Assembly (NCBI GenBank): GCA_947649645.1
Contig: CANSSP010000007.1
Span: 1-64,000, forward strand
From: an uncultured Roseburia sp.
GTDB lineage: Bacteria; Bacillota; Clostridia; Lachnospirales; Lachnospiraceae
Length of the DNA stretch: 64,000 nucleotides
Direction: 5' to 3'
Shown here: piece after piece, positions 25,432-35,352 of the stretch
How the letters are laid out: every line of letters begins with the position of its first letter
How positions within the stretch are numbered: the stretch's first letter is position 1
Made by a program: the position numbers and the translations under genes
The notes under the pieces: generated by a model
Databases searched by the model: none
What the model saw: only the letters and a program-made list of their open reading frames with translations
Told to the model about the DNA's origin: nothing

Positions 25432-25465
25432 CCCTGTATGCGACAGGGCGCCTCCGGGATGCGCC
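25432..25465 (-). promoter_or_regulatory. Candidate structured rpsO leader
   Basis: Two stems share bases: CCCTGT with ACAGGG (25432-25448), and GGCGC with GCGCC (25447-25465). They lie about 40 bases upstream of the rpsO start. Ribosomal protein S15 often represses its own mRNA through such leaders, but no specific conserved motif was verified here. Confidence 0.3.
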
Positions 25466-25596
25466 TTTTCGCGCCAGTCCCATCGCCCAGAGTATTCAGT
25501 AAAAGGTCGGAGTTGTCCATCTACCGGATACGGGCTGATCCCTGTGATTATTCACAACTCACATAGTATAACATAGTGCCGCGCCGGTGTAAATAA

Positions 25597-26742
25597 TTAA
25601 TTTTGAATAATACGCACCACCTTCACCGGCGTTCTGTAAAATGCTCCCGAAATCTTGATTCCCGACTTCGGCGAGCTGGCATGTACAACCTGTCCGTTTC
25701 CGATGTAAATCGCGACGTGGTTGATTCTGCTGCCGTTGCCGTAGAAGAACAGATCTCCGGGCTGCGCTTCCGAAGCAGAAATTCTTCTGCCGCAGTTTGA
25801 CTGCGCTCCCGAAGAGTGCGGCAGGGAAATGCCGTAATTGGCGAATACGCTTAACACAAACCCCGAACAGTCCGCTCCGCGCGTCAGGCTTGTCCCACCC
25901 CAGACATACGGATTGCCCACAAACTGTGTCGCATACTGTACCAGAGAGACGCGCACATCAGACACGCCCTGCCCGTAACGCACCTCTGTCATCGTCTGTG
26001 CCTTCGGAAGCTGAACCGACAAATCCACATAATCAGAGGATACATACCCCTCATCACTGTCGACGTTGATCTTCACCCAGCCCTCCAGGGACTCAACTAC
26101 CTCAAGGTCTTCTCCCTCCGGCATCATCGTAATAATCGAACAGTCTGTGTTCGGCTGCTCCCGCACGTACAATGTCGTGGTATTGACAGTGGCGATCACC
26201 TGCTTTACCTCCTCCGCGCGCGCAAAGGCCGCCGCGCCGTCAAGAAGATACTCAGACTTTACATACCCTTCCACTTTTCCGGACTTTATCTTCGTCCACT
26301 CGCCTTCCACGCCCAGAATATCACATCCCGCATTATTCGGCATCTTTCCCACGACTTCTGCGTCCGTGCCCGGAGCCTGTCTGACGTTCAGATTGCCGTC
26401 CACACTCGCAACGCCCAGATTTGCATAGCCGTAAGACGCCGACAGATCCGCTGCTTCCTGCCCGGTCGCTGTCGTGACAGTATCCGCCGCCGCCACCGCC
26501 ACGTCTGTACTGCCCGCCTCTCCAAAATATCCGGCAATCGCATCCGTGACGCCGGAGGCAACCGTCGTGTTTCTATTTTCAGAGCCATCCGGATCTACAC
26601 AGAACTCAGAAGAAACCCCTGCGCGCACACTGCCGCCGGCTTCCCCCGCTTCCTTTCCCTGCGTCTGACTCGTATAAGCAATCGTAAATACCAACGTACC
26701 TGTAAGTAATACTCCCGCCAGCTTTATCATTCTCGTTTTCAT
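25597..26742 (-). CDS. Secreted NlpC/P60 peptidoglycan hydrolase with two SH3b domains
   Basis: 381 aa. N-terminal signal peptide (MKTRMIKLAGVLLTGTLVF). A low-complexity A/T-rich spacer follows to about residue 105. Two bacterial SH3 domains come next (NLNVRQAPGTDAEVVGKM; TLYVREQPNTDCSIITMM). The C-terminal NlpC/P60 domain has catalytic Cys in GADCSGFV, His in HVAIYIGNG and a third polar His in VVHASS. It should cleave D-Glu to diamino-acid bonds in stem peptides outside the membrane. Ribosome binding site GGGAGG. It has its own consensus promoter and stands alone. Confidence 0.93.
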   Translation of the reverse strand: MKTRMIKLAGVLLTGTLVFTIAYTSQTQGKEAGEAGGSVRAGVSSEFCVDPDGSENRNTTVASGVTDAIAGYFGEAGSTDVAVAAADTVTTATGQEAADLSASYGYANLGVASVDGNLNVRQAPGTDAEVVGKMPNNAGCDILGVEGEWTKIKSGKVEGYVKSEYLLDGAAAFARAEEVKQVIATVNTTTLYVREQPNTDCSIITMMPEGEDLEVVESLEGWVKINVDSDEGYVSSDYVDLSVQLPKAQTMTEVRYGQGVSDVRVSLVQYATQFVGNPYVWGGTSLTRGADCSGFVLSVFANYGISLPHSSGAQSNCGRRISASEAQPGDLFFYGNGSRINHVAIYIGNGQVVHASSPKSGIKISGAFYRTPVKVVRIIQN

Positions 26743-26825
26743 TCAAAGACCTCCCAGGTTCTTCTCAGACGGCAGCCCATCTGCCGCACTCTCACATTTT
26801 TATGTCATCTCTATTTCCATATAAG

Positions 26826-26854
26826 AGTATAGCAGTCATATTTTACAATGTCAA
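26826..26854 (-). promoter_or_regulatory. Promoter of the NlpC/P60 gene
   Basis: TTGACA (26854-26849), 17-base spacer, TATACT (26831-26826) on the - strand, about 84 bases before the ATG. A strong SigA-type match. Confidence 0.8.
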
Positions 26855-26928
26855 CATAATTCTGTAACATTTGTGTAATAATCAAAAACGGCTGCACGCC
26901 GCGTCGGGATCGCATAAAGCCTGACGTT

Positions 26929-28680
26929 TCAGCAGGATTCTTCCCTGCCGCCCTGAGGAATCCGTATTTCCACCACCGCCCCGTAATGTTCGTCCATATT
27001 CTGCAGGGTCATTGACGCCCTGTCTCCGTACAGAAGTTTTAACCGCTTCCTTATATTCTGCAGCCCCACATGTTTCCGCCCGTTGTACACAATCGGCAGA
27101 TCTTTCTCGACTGCCTCCATGATCTCTTTTGAAAATCCCTTCCCCGTATCGGAAACACAGATATACAGATATTCTCCGTCCTCGTACGTCTCAATGGCAA
27201 TATAAAGCGAGATTTCAACCAGATGGTCTAAATCCACCGCGTGAAGCACTGAATTTTCCACCAGCGTCTGAAGCACCAGCGGCGGTATGTCATACTCCCT
27301 TTCGATTCCGTCGGCGATCACCGCAAACCGGAACGCTTCCTCCCCATAACGCAGTTTCTGAAGTTCCATATAAGTCCTGACATGGGCAAGTTCTTCCTGT
27401 AAATCCCGCTCTGTCCCGGAATCCCTGTAATTGTAACGGATATATTCCGACAGCTCCTTTGTAATGCGTGCAATTTTCTCCTCGCCGTGCACATCCGCGA
27501 TCCCATGAATCAGACTCAGACAGTTCAAAGTAAAATGCGGGCGGATCTGTTCCTGCATGTACTCCAGCTCCGTCCGCTGCTCATTTAACTCCTTCTCATA
27601 GATTGCGATTTTCAGAGAGCGGATTTTGCGCAGAAGCGTGCGGAACTGCTCACTGACGGCCTCCAGCTCCAGAATGTTATTTTTTCCGTTTTCGTTGATC
27701 ATCTGCTCCTGCTCCATCTCTGAAATCCCCAGGACAAACTGACTGAGCGGCTTCATCAGATTCTGATAATACCGGTAAACCAGAAACAGACACAACAGCA
27801 GAAGCGGAATGATCAGAAAAACAAGAAGAACCTGCATTTTCAGAACATTTTCCAGCGTCCCGCCGTCCAGAATAATATACATACAAAGCTCCCCCAGTGA
27901 ACCAAGCCGGTATTCATACAATTCACTGTTCCTTGTGCTCTTTATCAGAGCCGGATTCTTCCCCTCACAGGCTTCTGACAGAATCAATGTCCCGTCCGGC
28001 TTTCTCAGATAAGGAATTACCTGGTAATTATCGGGCATTTCCTGCAGCATGGAAAAAATCTTCTCCACCTTTACCACGCAGCCGATCAGATTTCCCTTTT
28101 TTACATACCATCCGATCATATGGATTCCGTCGTCCGTCTCCAGATAATCCCACCTGGTCACCCCGCTGTTTTCGTGCACGGTAGTTCTGCAGAACTCACG
28201 GACTGCGTGCGTCACCCCGTTTACGGAACTGTTGCCGAACGCTGTCCCGATATCCCAGATGAGCACATCGGCCTTTTCCGAATACATAAAAAACAAATCG
28301 GCCTCACGGTAATGAAACTTCATCACAAGATTCTGATTCCTGATCTTGCGCAGCAGGCCGTAATAAGCACCCTGGGTGGAATCAAGGCCGGCCGGAAGCT
28401 TTTTGATATCGTCGTTATTCTCCAGAACCAGCACCAGTTCGTTGCTGATCTGCACGATGTCGTAATTGATCTGATCCGTATAAAGTTCCGCAGTGTCTTC
28501 CGCATACTGACTCGCCAGCTTTCGGATCTCTGCCAGCTCAATGAGAAGGCAGACCAGAAGCCCAAGCAATACAAAAAATACCGGAATCAGTATCTTTCTC
28601 ACTGCAAACTGCAGGGTCTGTCTCTTCTCCCTGCGTCCCCGCCGATTTTTGCCATATCCTTTCCACACTCTCTTCTTCAT
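26929..28680 (-). CDS. YesM-type sensor histidine kinase
   Basis: About 583 aa. TM1 near residues 27-50 (ILIPVFFVLLGLLVCLLIEL), an extracytoplasmic sensing region of about 250 residues, TM2 (VLLVFLIIPLLLLCLFLVYRYY), a HAMP-like linker and coiled coil. The kinase core of the LytS/YesM family follows: phospho-acceptor QIRPHFTLNCLSLIHG, N-box LVENSVLHAV and G-box VSDTGKGFSKE. Relatives have NPHFLYN; here it is RPHFTLN. It probably senses a carbohydrate outside the cell and phosphorylates the YesN-type regulator at 37795-39357. Start: the frame is open much further upstream, but the conserved protein begins at ATG 28680. Confidence 0.9.
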   Translation of the reverse strand: MKKRVWKGYGKNRRGRREKRQTLQFAVRKILIPVFFVLLGLLVCLLIELAEIRKLASQYAEDTAELYTDQINYDIVQISNELVLVLENNDDIKKLPAGLDSTQGAYYGLLRKIRNQNLVMKFHYREADLFFMYSEKADVLIWDIGTAFGNSSVNGVTHAVREFCRTTVHENSGVTRWDYLETDDGIHMIGWYVKKGNLIGCVVKVEKIFSMLQEMPDNYQVIPYLRKPDGTLILSEACEGKNPALIKSTRNSELYEYRLGSLGELCMYIILDGGTLENVLKMQVLLVFLIIPLLLLCLFLVYRYYQNLMKPLSQFVLGISEMEQEQMINENGKNNILELEAVSEQFRTLLRKIRSLKIAIYEKELNEQRTELEYMQEQIRPHFTLNCLSLIHGIADVHGEEKIARITKELSEYIRYNYRDSGTERDLQEELAHVRTYMELQKLRYGEEAFRFAVIADGIEREYDIPPLVLQTLVENSVLHAVDLDHLVEISLYIAIETYEDGEYLYICVSDTGKGFSKEIMEAVEKDLPIVYNGRKHVGLQNIRKRLKLLYGDRASMTLQNMDEHYGAVVEIRIPQGGREESC

Positions 28681-28842
28681 ATCCGTCGCATCCTTTGTTT
28701 TCCGGTATTCTGCCCGCAGCAGTTTTTTCTGTGAAAGCCCTTTCTGACCTGCACTTAAACCCTGGCATTCTGCTGCATCGCGCATACGGCGTGCCTTCTT
28801 CGTCTGCGATTTAAAGCCACGCGCCTTTTGCGTCCTGTGACA

Positions 28843-28904
28843 GAAAAAGAAGCCTCTGCGAGCGCTTCCAAGGCATAACCTTATCCCGCATCGCATTGGC
28901 TTCT
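28843..28904 (-). terminator. Terminator between the solute-binding protein and kinase genes
   Basis: On the - strand AGAAGCC (28904-28898) pairs with GGCTTCT (28854-28848), with further pairing inside (AAGG/CCTT), followed by TTTTTC. It should lower kinase expression relative to the abundant binding protein. Confidence 0.65.
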
Positions 28905-28918
28905 TTATCCCCTGCTTC

Positions 28919-30619
28919 TTATTTCAGAGCTTCCAGGTATGCAGCATATGCCGTCTTCTGGATTTCCAGCAGTTCCGGCAGCCCCATCTGATCGAGCCTG
29001 TCAAGATAGCTGTCCCACTCTTCCTCGATTCCGCCCTCGGAAACCCAGTGTGCGTACATAGACTCAACATAAGTATAGATATCCGTCCCAAGTGTTGTCA
29101 ACCGTTCTTCTTCCTCGGCTGTGTAATGTAAAATCGGCAGCGCAACATTTGTGTCTTCCGTCACATATTTGCCGTTGACTGCGTCCAGCGCCAGTTTTAC
29201 GCCGTCCCCCTGATCTTCCGGAAGGACAACCTTGCTCTGGAAATCAGCGCTCATATATTTCGGTCCGAAATCACGGAATGAATTGGACCACGCAGACGTA
29301 TCGAGAGAGCTTCCGTCTGTCGGAACGTTTACCGTATAGGTTCCGTCGCCGTTGTCCGTAATGCATCCCTCCGACACAGACCCATAATACGTCTGGAGAG
29401 AAACCAGATCATCATAGAAACCGTCTGCCCACGCGAGCAGCTTTTCCGGATTCTGGCACTTATTTGTAATCACCAGCTCACGGTTTCCGATATCAATGTT
29501 GGTTGTCGCATTTTCTACATAATGTTTGCCGTCATAACTCTCAAGCGCCTCAAGCACCGAAAACTGTTTTGCATTCAGACCAAGCACCGCGTCAGCCGTC
29601 CAGCCGTAAATCATACCGACCTGTGAACCGGTTTCCGCCTGTAGCTTTGCAGTCTGCATGGAATTGTCCTGCGTAAAGTATTCCGGATCGATAATTCCTT
29701 TTTCCCAGAGCCCGCGCATCCATTTTACCGCCTCAAAATAGTTCTGTTCCACCGGAACGAAAACCGGCTCGCTGTTGGCATTCAGTCCCATATAGTTATC
29801 CTGGCGGCTCACATACGTTCCCGCATACCCGCCGAGGATCTGCCACAGGTCAAAGCTCAGACGGTTTGCTGCCTGGTAACCGGTTATACCGATTTCATTC
29901 GACGGATCTCCGTCGCCGTCTGCGTCCTGCGTCACGAAAGCAGTCAGCACTTCCTCAAGTTCCTGATAATTTGTAGGCATCTTCAGATTCAGATTGTCAA
30001 GCCACTCCTGATTGATAAATCCGGAATAACCTGCCACCTCCGGCCGCAGCGGAAGCTCTTTGGGCAGACTTAAAATCGAACCGTCACGTTCGGTGCAGGC
30101 CGCCAGAAGCTGCGGATTCTGCTCGATTGCTCTCATGAAGTTCGGCATGGTCTCCTCATTGACATATTCCTTAAGGTCGATAAAACTTTCTCTGTTCTGT
30201 GTCAGATCGGACGCCTTCAGACAGACCGAACCGAAAAACGCATCCGGCAGGTCACCCGACGCCAGCAACAGCGATTTCTGCTCCTGCCAGTCAGAAGAAT
30301 AGTAAACCTCCCATTCGATATTGATTCCGTATTTCTCTTCCAGCTCGGCCATAACGCCGCTCTCCAAAAAATCAATCGGCCATGCGTCCGTATAACGGAC
30401 CGTTACAACCCGGTAAGTCGGTCTTCCGTCTGCCGAATCACCCCCCCCTGTCTGATTTCCGACGTTTTCCGTACCGGCAGCCGCACCGGAATTGCTTCCG
30501 CCACTATTTCCGCCGTCATCGTTTCCGCCGCCGTTTCCGCAGCCTGCCATCATTCCCGTCGTCATCGCGGCAGCCAGCAGCACACTGACAACTTTCTTTT
30601 TGCTAATCTTCCTCCTCAT
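28919..30619 (-). CDS. LplA-type extracellular solute-binding lipoprotein
   Basis: 566 aa. Lipoprotein signal with lipobox MMAGCG (Cys about residue 27), then a Gly/Asn/Asp-rich linker. The mature part is a long type of sugar-binding protein (WEVYYSSDWQEQKSLLLASGDLPDAFF), as in LplA/YtcQ families that bind complex oligosaccharides. It hands its ligand to the two permeases encoded upstream. Ribosome binding site AAAGGAG. It lies between the GH63-like gene and the YesM kinase, in one transcriptional direction. Confidence 0.93.
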   Translation of the reverse strand: MRRKISKKKVVSVLLAAAMTTGMMAGCGNGGGNDDGGNSGGSNSGAAAGTENVGNQTGGGDSADGRPTYRVVTVRYTDAWPIDFLESGVMAELEEKYGINIEWEVYYSSDWQEQKSLLLASGDLPDAFFGSVCLKASDLTQNRESFIDLKEYVNEETMPNFMRAIEQNPQLLAACTERDGSILSLPKELPLRPEVAGYSGFINQEWLDNLNLKMPTNYQELEEVLTAFVTQDADGDGDPSNEIGITGYQAANRLSFDLWQILGGYAGTYVSRQDNYMGLNANSEPVFVPVEQNYFEAVKWMRGLWEKGIIDPEYFTQDNSMQTAKLQAETGSQVGMIYGWTADAVLGLNAKQFSVLEALESYDGKHYVENATTNIDIGNRELVITNKCQNPEKLLAWADGFYDDLVSLQTYYGSVSEGCITDNGDGTYTVNVPTDGSSLDTSAWSNSFRDFGPKYMSADFQSKVVLPEDQGDGVKLALDAVNGKYVTEDTNVALPILHYTAEEEERLTTLGTDIYTYVESMYAHWVSEGGIEEEWDSYLDRLDQMGLPELLEIQKTAYAAYLEALK

Positions 30620-30682
30620 TATTCTGCTCCTTTCTCTGTTTCTTTATTCTGTATTTTCCGGCTTTCGCCATAATACACGGAT

Positions 30683-33394
30683 TTAATGCGCTCTTTTGCG
30701 GATGACAATTTCTCCCTGCGCCTGTATAAGCGGAATTTCCAGCGTTCCGCCGACATGCTCTTCGTACGATACTTCTTCGCCGTTAAGGAGCACCTCATAA
30801 TTCTCGCCCGCATGGAGCGCTGCAAGCAGCACGCCTGTTTCATTGCGGCTGCGCCGGTATACAATGCGCGCCCCGTCCTCTCCCGGCTCAATCTCACGCT
30901 CGCTGATCCAGGTGTCGAATCCTGCCGTCACCGTGCCCTTCCGGTAATATGCGGCAAAAAAGCTGCAGACCGGCGCGGACAGACCGCCAAACTGGTGATA
31001 CCAGCCGCCGCGCTCCGATTTAATCTGAATCATTTCAAATGTATGGTAGCTGAACTCCGTCTCCTTCTTCCAGGCCGAAAGGGCTCTCTGCGCAATCACA
31101 AAAGCAGTCTCCGCCTCTCCGAGATCCAGCATGGATTTCCAGAGCAGATACTGATATGGAAACCAGACGCTGCCGTTCCAGTACCCATTGTCATAATAAT
31201 AAGACGCGCTCATATCGACCGTGGAGACACCGACATTCGACCAGAGCTCTTTTTCTGACCGCAGATGTCCAAGCATACGCTCTGTCTGCGCCGGTGTTCC
31301 GATTCCGGCGATCAGCGGCACGATGCCTTCCACTCCTTTATTGTAATTCTCTCCCGTCTCATTTCTGAAAATCTCCTGCGCATTCCCGTCTTCATCGTGA
31401 ATCACATAACCGAAATAGCCGCTCTCCTCGTCCCACGCATACTGCATAAGAGCACCGGAGACGCGCCGGATGTCCTCCTCATATTCCGCCACATCTTCAT
31501 CCCTTCCACAGTACACGGCCGCCGCCTTCATTATTTTTGCAATCCGCACCAGAAAAACACTTGTGCAGACCGGAGCAATCACGTTCTCCTTTTTCTGCCG
31601 GTGAAGCGCTGCCTGCGCAGGGTAGTCATCCATACCGCCCGCATTGTAGAAGTAGTCATAAACAGTCAGCAGACCGCTCGGATAGCGCGCCGTCGTGGAC
31701 ATTTCCGCTTTTCCGGCGAAAAATAAATAATAACGGCGAAACATCGGATAATCGTTACAGAGTGCCTTTTTTTCATCGCCTTCGGCCCTCATGAAAAGCT
31801 CATGCCAGAGAAAAAACTGCGTCGGAACCATTGAACCGTGATAGAGAAAGGCAAAATCCTTATTTTCCTCCTCCGAAAGATACAGATCCATGATATATTC
31901 TGCCCGTTTCCGGGAATATTCCAGCATGCCCAGCCCGATAAATCCACAATCCCACGTATAAAGGCTGTCCCAGCGCTTACCCGGCGTATAGTGAATCACA
32001 GGCTCACCGTGGCGTTCGATCGGATAAACCACATTGGAAAAGAGCGCCGCCTTTAAAAGTCGCACGGAAAACGCATATTCCATTCCATTTTCCCGGATCT
32101 CTTTTTCAAAACAGTGATTCCGCCTCTCCCAGCTTTGTTCCAGATCGTCGCGGCTGTACGACGGCGGTTTCGTCCCGACACAGGCGTACACCGTCTTCAC
32201 GGAACCGGGCGGCACGAAAATGGCCTCAAGCACCCGGTTGTCGTAAAACCCGTCATCGGAGTGGCGTCTGGAAAACGAACCCGAAAAACTCATCGACAGA
32301 TCGTCATACGTCCTGTCTGAATTTGACAGCCGCGTCGGCAGCGCATCCTCCAGGCAGCCGGAATTTAATTCCCGTTCTCTGACGCGGTCCCAGAATATAG
32401 AAAGATAAACCGGCGCTTCCCCGTTCTGATAGCAATAACAGATCTCGTTCCCTTCTTCCGTCACTTTTCTCTCGGGAATCATCGCCAGAGGATATTGCAG
32501 AACCGCGATCTCCCCTGCATCCCCGCGCTCCGTAATACAAAAGAAGTCCAGAATAACGCCGTCTTCTTTTGCCCCACAGGCCGTCATCTCAAACCGGAAT
32601 TCTCCCTTTGAAAGCTTTCCAAGCGACAACGCTGCCATGCGCGGCTTCGTCGTCTTCTCAAAGACCAGACGGCCATATGCAGACGAAAACGCCACATCCG
32701 ACCGGCCGCGCACCGTGCGGTAGCGGACTGTTAATACGGCATCCTCATAATCCTCCGCAAGCCGGGTCTGATAAGATACAAAATCCCCTTTCTCTGCGCC
32801 ATACATTCCCTGCTTTAGATGAGACAGCATAAGACTATACCACGTCTCTCCCAGACCTCTGCCGTCTGTAAATTCCGGGATCTTTACTTCTCCTTTCCGA
32901 TAACCGTCCGGATTTAAGTGCTCCCACGGACGCGTCTTTGCAAACGTAAATTCCTGGTAAGACAGCGCATCCCAGACTTCGCTTTTCTGTGGGCGTTTTA
33001 TCACGCATGTTTTTTTCTGCGGATATTCGATGGCCGCAAACAGATTCAGAAGACAATTCTGCATCCGGTCGGTATCATTTGTATACTCCACGCGCACGCC
33101 CCAGACTTCCGGCTCCACCTCAAAAAACGACACATCCGCAAACAGCCGGTCTTTCCAGATCAGTTCGCTGCGGTATGTATAACACGTCCCGTCCGCATCC
33201 GCCTCCCACGGATGGCAGGCAGACGGAACACACACATTCGGCGCCGGAACGGCACTGTTCGCGTAAGTGGGATGCACAACCAGATCAAACCTCGCCCCTG
33301 TAATCCGGCTCTCAGCCATCACCCTGGAAATTCCCATATATTTTTTGGAATATGGACCCCAGAGGGGCAGGCACCCCTTACTCTCTTCTCTCAT
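30683..33394 (-). CDS. GH63-like (alpha/alpha)6-barrel glycoside hydrolase
   Basis: 903 aa, no signal peptide, hence cytosolic. The N-terminal half is beta-rich. The C-terminal half (from about 440) is a six-hairpin barrel of the MGH1/GH63 type: KRWDSLYTWDCGFIGLGM carries the probable acid Asp, and YWNGSVWFPYQYLLW matches the YWRGPxW motif. GH63 and mannosylglycerate hydrolase-like enzymes remove alpha-linked glucose or mannose-type residues. The substrate here is unknown, but pairing with a GH31 enzyme and an Lpl transporter suggests an imported alpha-linked oligosaccharide. Ribosome binding site GAGGAG; 26 bases after the permease gene. Confidence 0.8.
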   Translation of the reverse strand: MREESKGCLPLWGPYSKKYMGISRVMAESRITGARFDLVVHPTYANSAVPAPNVCVPSACHPWEADADGTCYTYRSELIWKDRLFADVSFFEVEPEVWGVRVEYTNDTDRMQNCLLNLFAAIEYPQKKTCVIKRPQKSEVWDALSYQEFTFAKTRPWEHLNPDGYRKGEVKIPEFTDGRGLGETWYSLMLSHLKQGMYGAEKGDFVSYQTRLAEDYEDAVLTVRYRTVRGRSDVAFSSAYGRLVFEKTTKPRMAALSLGKLSKGEFRFEMTACGAKEDGVILDFFCITERGDAGEIAVLQYPLAMIPERKVTEEGNEICYCYQNGEAPVYLSIFWDRVRERELNSGCLEDALPTRLSNSDRTYDDLSMSFSGSFSRRHSDDGFYDNRVLEAIFVPPGSVKTVYACVGTKPPSYSRDDLEQSWERRNHCFEKEIRENGMEYAFSVRLLKAALFSNVVYPIERHGEPVIHYTPGKRWDSLYTWDCGFIGLGMLEYSRKRAEYIMDLYLSEEENKDFAFLYHGSMVPTQFFLWHELFMRAEGDEKKALCNDYPMFRRYYLFFAGKAEMSTTARYPSGLLTVYDYFYNAGGMDDYPAQAALHRQKKENVIAPVCTSVFLVRIAKIMKAAAVYCGRDEDVAEYEEDIRRVSGALMQYAWDEESGYFGYVIHDEDGNAQEIFRNETGENYNKGVEGIVPLIAGIGTPAQTERMLGHLRSEKELWSNVGVSTVDMSASYYYDNGYWNGSVWFPYQYLLWKSMLDLGEAETAFVIAQRALSAWKKETEFSYHTFEMIQIKSERGGWYHQFGGLSAPVCSFFAAYYRKGTVTAGFDTWISEREIEPGEDGARIVYRRSRNETGVLLAALHAGENYEVLLNGEEVSYEEHVGGTLEIPLIQAQGEIVIRKRAH

Positions 33395-33419
33395 CTTCTC
33401 CTCATTTCCTTTCCGGACA

Positions 33420-34340
33420 TTACCCCTTTACAGAGCCGACCATTACGCCCTGGTTAAAATATTTCTGTACAAACGGATACATACACATAATCGGCGCGGA
33501 AGACACCACGATCACGGCGTATTTGATCAGATCCGCCATCTGCTTCGCCTCCACGGCCGCGGCGCCCGACGACATGGAGCTGATCGTCTGATTGGAAATC
33601 AGAATGTTGCGCAGCACGAGCTGCAGCGGCTGTAACTCGGCATTCCGCAGATAGATCAACGCGTTAAAATAAGAATTCCACTGTCCGACTGCAGCCCACA
33701 GCGCGATTACGGCAAGGATGGCTTTCGAGAGCGGCAGTACGATCTTAAAGAAAAACCCGAGATATCCACAGCCGTCGATCTGCGCCGCCTCCCACAGTTC
33801 CTCCGGAATACTGTTCGAAAAAAAGGTGCGCCCGACGATGATGTAATACGGCACGACGGAAAACGGAAGTACCATAACCCAGAAATTGTCCAGAAGACCG
33901 AACTGCTGTACTGCCAGATAAGTCGGAATCAGACCGCCCGTAAAAAACATGGGAATCAGATAAAAAAAGGTAAAAAAGTTTCTTCCGAACATTTTCCTGC
34001 GTGAAAGCGCATAAGAAACCGGTATATTCACTCCTATGGTAATGATGGTTCCCACAACTGCATACAAAACCGTGTTGCGGTAACCCACCCAGAGCTGTCT
34101 GTACTCTGCAAGCTGCCTGTACGCCTTAAAATTGATTCCCTGCGGGAAAAACATAATCTCCCCGCCCGAGACCTTTGTCGCATCGCTGATCGATGCAATC
34201 ACGATAAAATACACAGGATACAACGTGATAAAAATCAGAAGAATGGCTATCCCGTATATAATAACGTTAAAAATCATATCGCTCTTTGATAATTTTATCT
34301 TCGTACTTTTCTCTGTTGTCTTCGATTTTGTCTGTACCAT
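33420..34340 (-). CDS. Carbohydrate ABC transporter permease (LplC/YtcP type)
   Basis: 306 aa with six predicted membrane segments. The cytoplasmic EAA loop that docks the ATPase reads EAAQIDGCGYLGFFFKIVLP. It is the second permease half of the CUT1-type importer and pairs with the LplB-type protein encoded 11 bases upstream. Ribosome binding site AAGGAGG. No ATPase gene is nearby. Confidence 0.93.
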   Translation of the reverse strand: MVQTKSKTTEKSTKIKLSKSDMIFNVIIYGIAILLIFITLYPVYFIVIASISDATKVSGGEIMFFPQGINFKAYRQLAEYRQLWVGYRNTVLYAVVGTIITIGVNIPVSYALSRRKMFGRNFFTFFYLIPMFFTGGLIPTYLAVQQFGLLDNFWVMVLPFSVVPYYIIVGRTFFSNSIPEELWEAAQIDGCGYLGFFFKIVLPLSKAILAVIALWAAVGQWNSYFNALIYLRNAELQPLQLVLRNILISNQTISSMSSGAAAVEAKQMADLIKYAVIVVSSAPIMCMYPFVQKYFNQGVMVGSVKG

Positions 34341-34351
34341 GACCGCCCTCC

Positions 34352-35326
34352 TTATATCAGCGATGTGTCGCTGAGTTTCTTGGATATCTGGTTAACTGCG
34401 AGAAGGAGAACCAGATTGATGACATTGTTAAACAGGCCGATCGCTGAGGATAAGCTGTACTGACTCTTTAAAAGTCCCATCTTGTACACATAAGTAGAGA
34501 TAATCTCACTCGCCCCCGCATTCATCGTATTCTGAAGCAGGTAAACCTTCTCAAATCCGACACTCATCACGCTTCCCATGCGCAGGATAAACATAACCGT
34601 CGCGGTCGGCAGGAGCGCTGGAATATCGATATGGATCATCCGCTTAAACTTTCCCGCGCCATCCATCGTCGCCGCCTCGTACAAAGACGGGTCGACCGCA
34701 GAAAGCGTGGCAATATACAAAATACTGTCCCATCCAAGGTGCTGCCATACCTCCGTCCAGACATAGATACTGGGAAATGCGGAAGCGCTTCCCATCAGGT
34801 TTGGAAGCTTAAATCCGAAAATACCCACCAGCTTTGCGATAATACCGGTGCTCGGAGACAGAAAGAGAATGATCATTCCGCACATGACGACCGTCGATAT
34901 AAAATGCGGCAGATACGTCGACACCTGGAAAAATTTCTTAAACCGCTTTGCATGCAGCTGGTTACACATCAGCGCCAGAGCAATCGGGAGCGGAAACGTC
35001 ACGGCGACAGTATAGATACTGATGACAAGCGTATTTTTGATCGTCGGCCAGAACTGATAGGAGCTGAAAAACTGTTTAAAGTTTGCAAAACCGACCCACT
35101 GGCTCCCCCAGATCCCTTTTGACGGGACAAAATTTTTAAATGCGATCACAACCCCATACATCGGATAGTATGTAAACAACAGAAACAGGATAATGGACGG
35201 AATCATCAGAAGATAAAGCGCCCCGCTCTCCTTTAGTTCCCGCAGTCGTTTCTGCGGATTCCGTTTTGCAGCAGCCACCCCGTCCGAAGCTGCCTTTTCC
35301 TTTTTTGCCTTTTCATTGGTCTTCAC
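34352..35326 (-). CDS. Sugar ABC transporter permease (LplB type)
   Basis: 324 aa, six predicted membrane segments after a charged N-terminus of about 35 residues. EAA loop: EAATMDGAGKFKRMIHIDIP. It starts at GTG 35326 with GGAGGGG at good spacing. It forms the importer with the LplC-type permease and the LplA-type binding protein. It follows the GH31 gene by 26 bases, so both are on one transcript. Confidence 0.93.
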   Translation of the reverse strand: MKTNEKAKKEKAASDGVAAAKRNPQKRLRELKESGALYLLMIPSIILFLLFTYYPMYGVVIAFKNFVPSKGIWGSQWVGFANFKQFFSSYQFWPTIKNTLVISIYTVAVTFPLPIALALMCNQLHAKRFKKFFQVSTYLPHFISTVVMCGMIILFLSPSTGIIAKLVGIFGFKLPNLMGSASAFPSIYVWTEVWQHLGWDSILYIATLSAVDPSLYEAATMDGAGKFKRMIHIDIPALLPTATVMFILRMGSVMSVGFEKVYLLQNTMNAGASEIISTYVYKMGLLKSQYSLSSAIGLFNNVINLVLLLAVNQISKKLSDTSLI

Positions 35327-35352
35327 AACTTACCCCTCCTCTTTTTCTCATT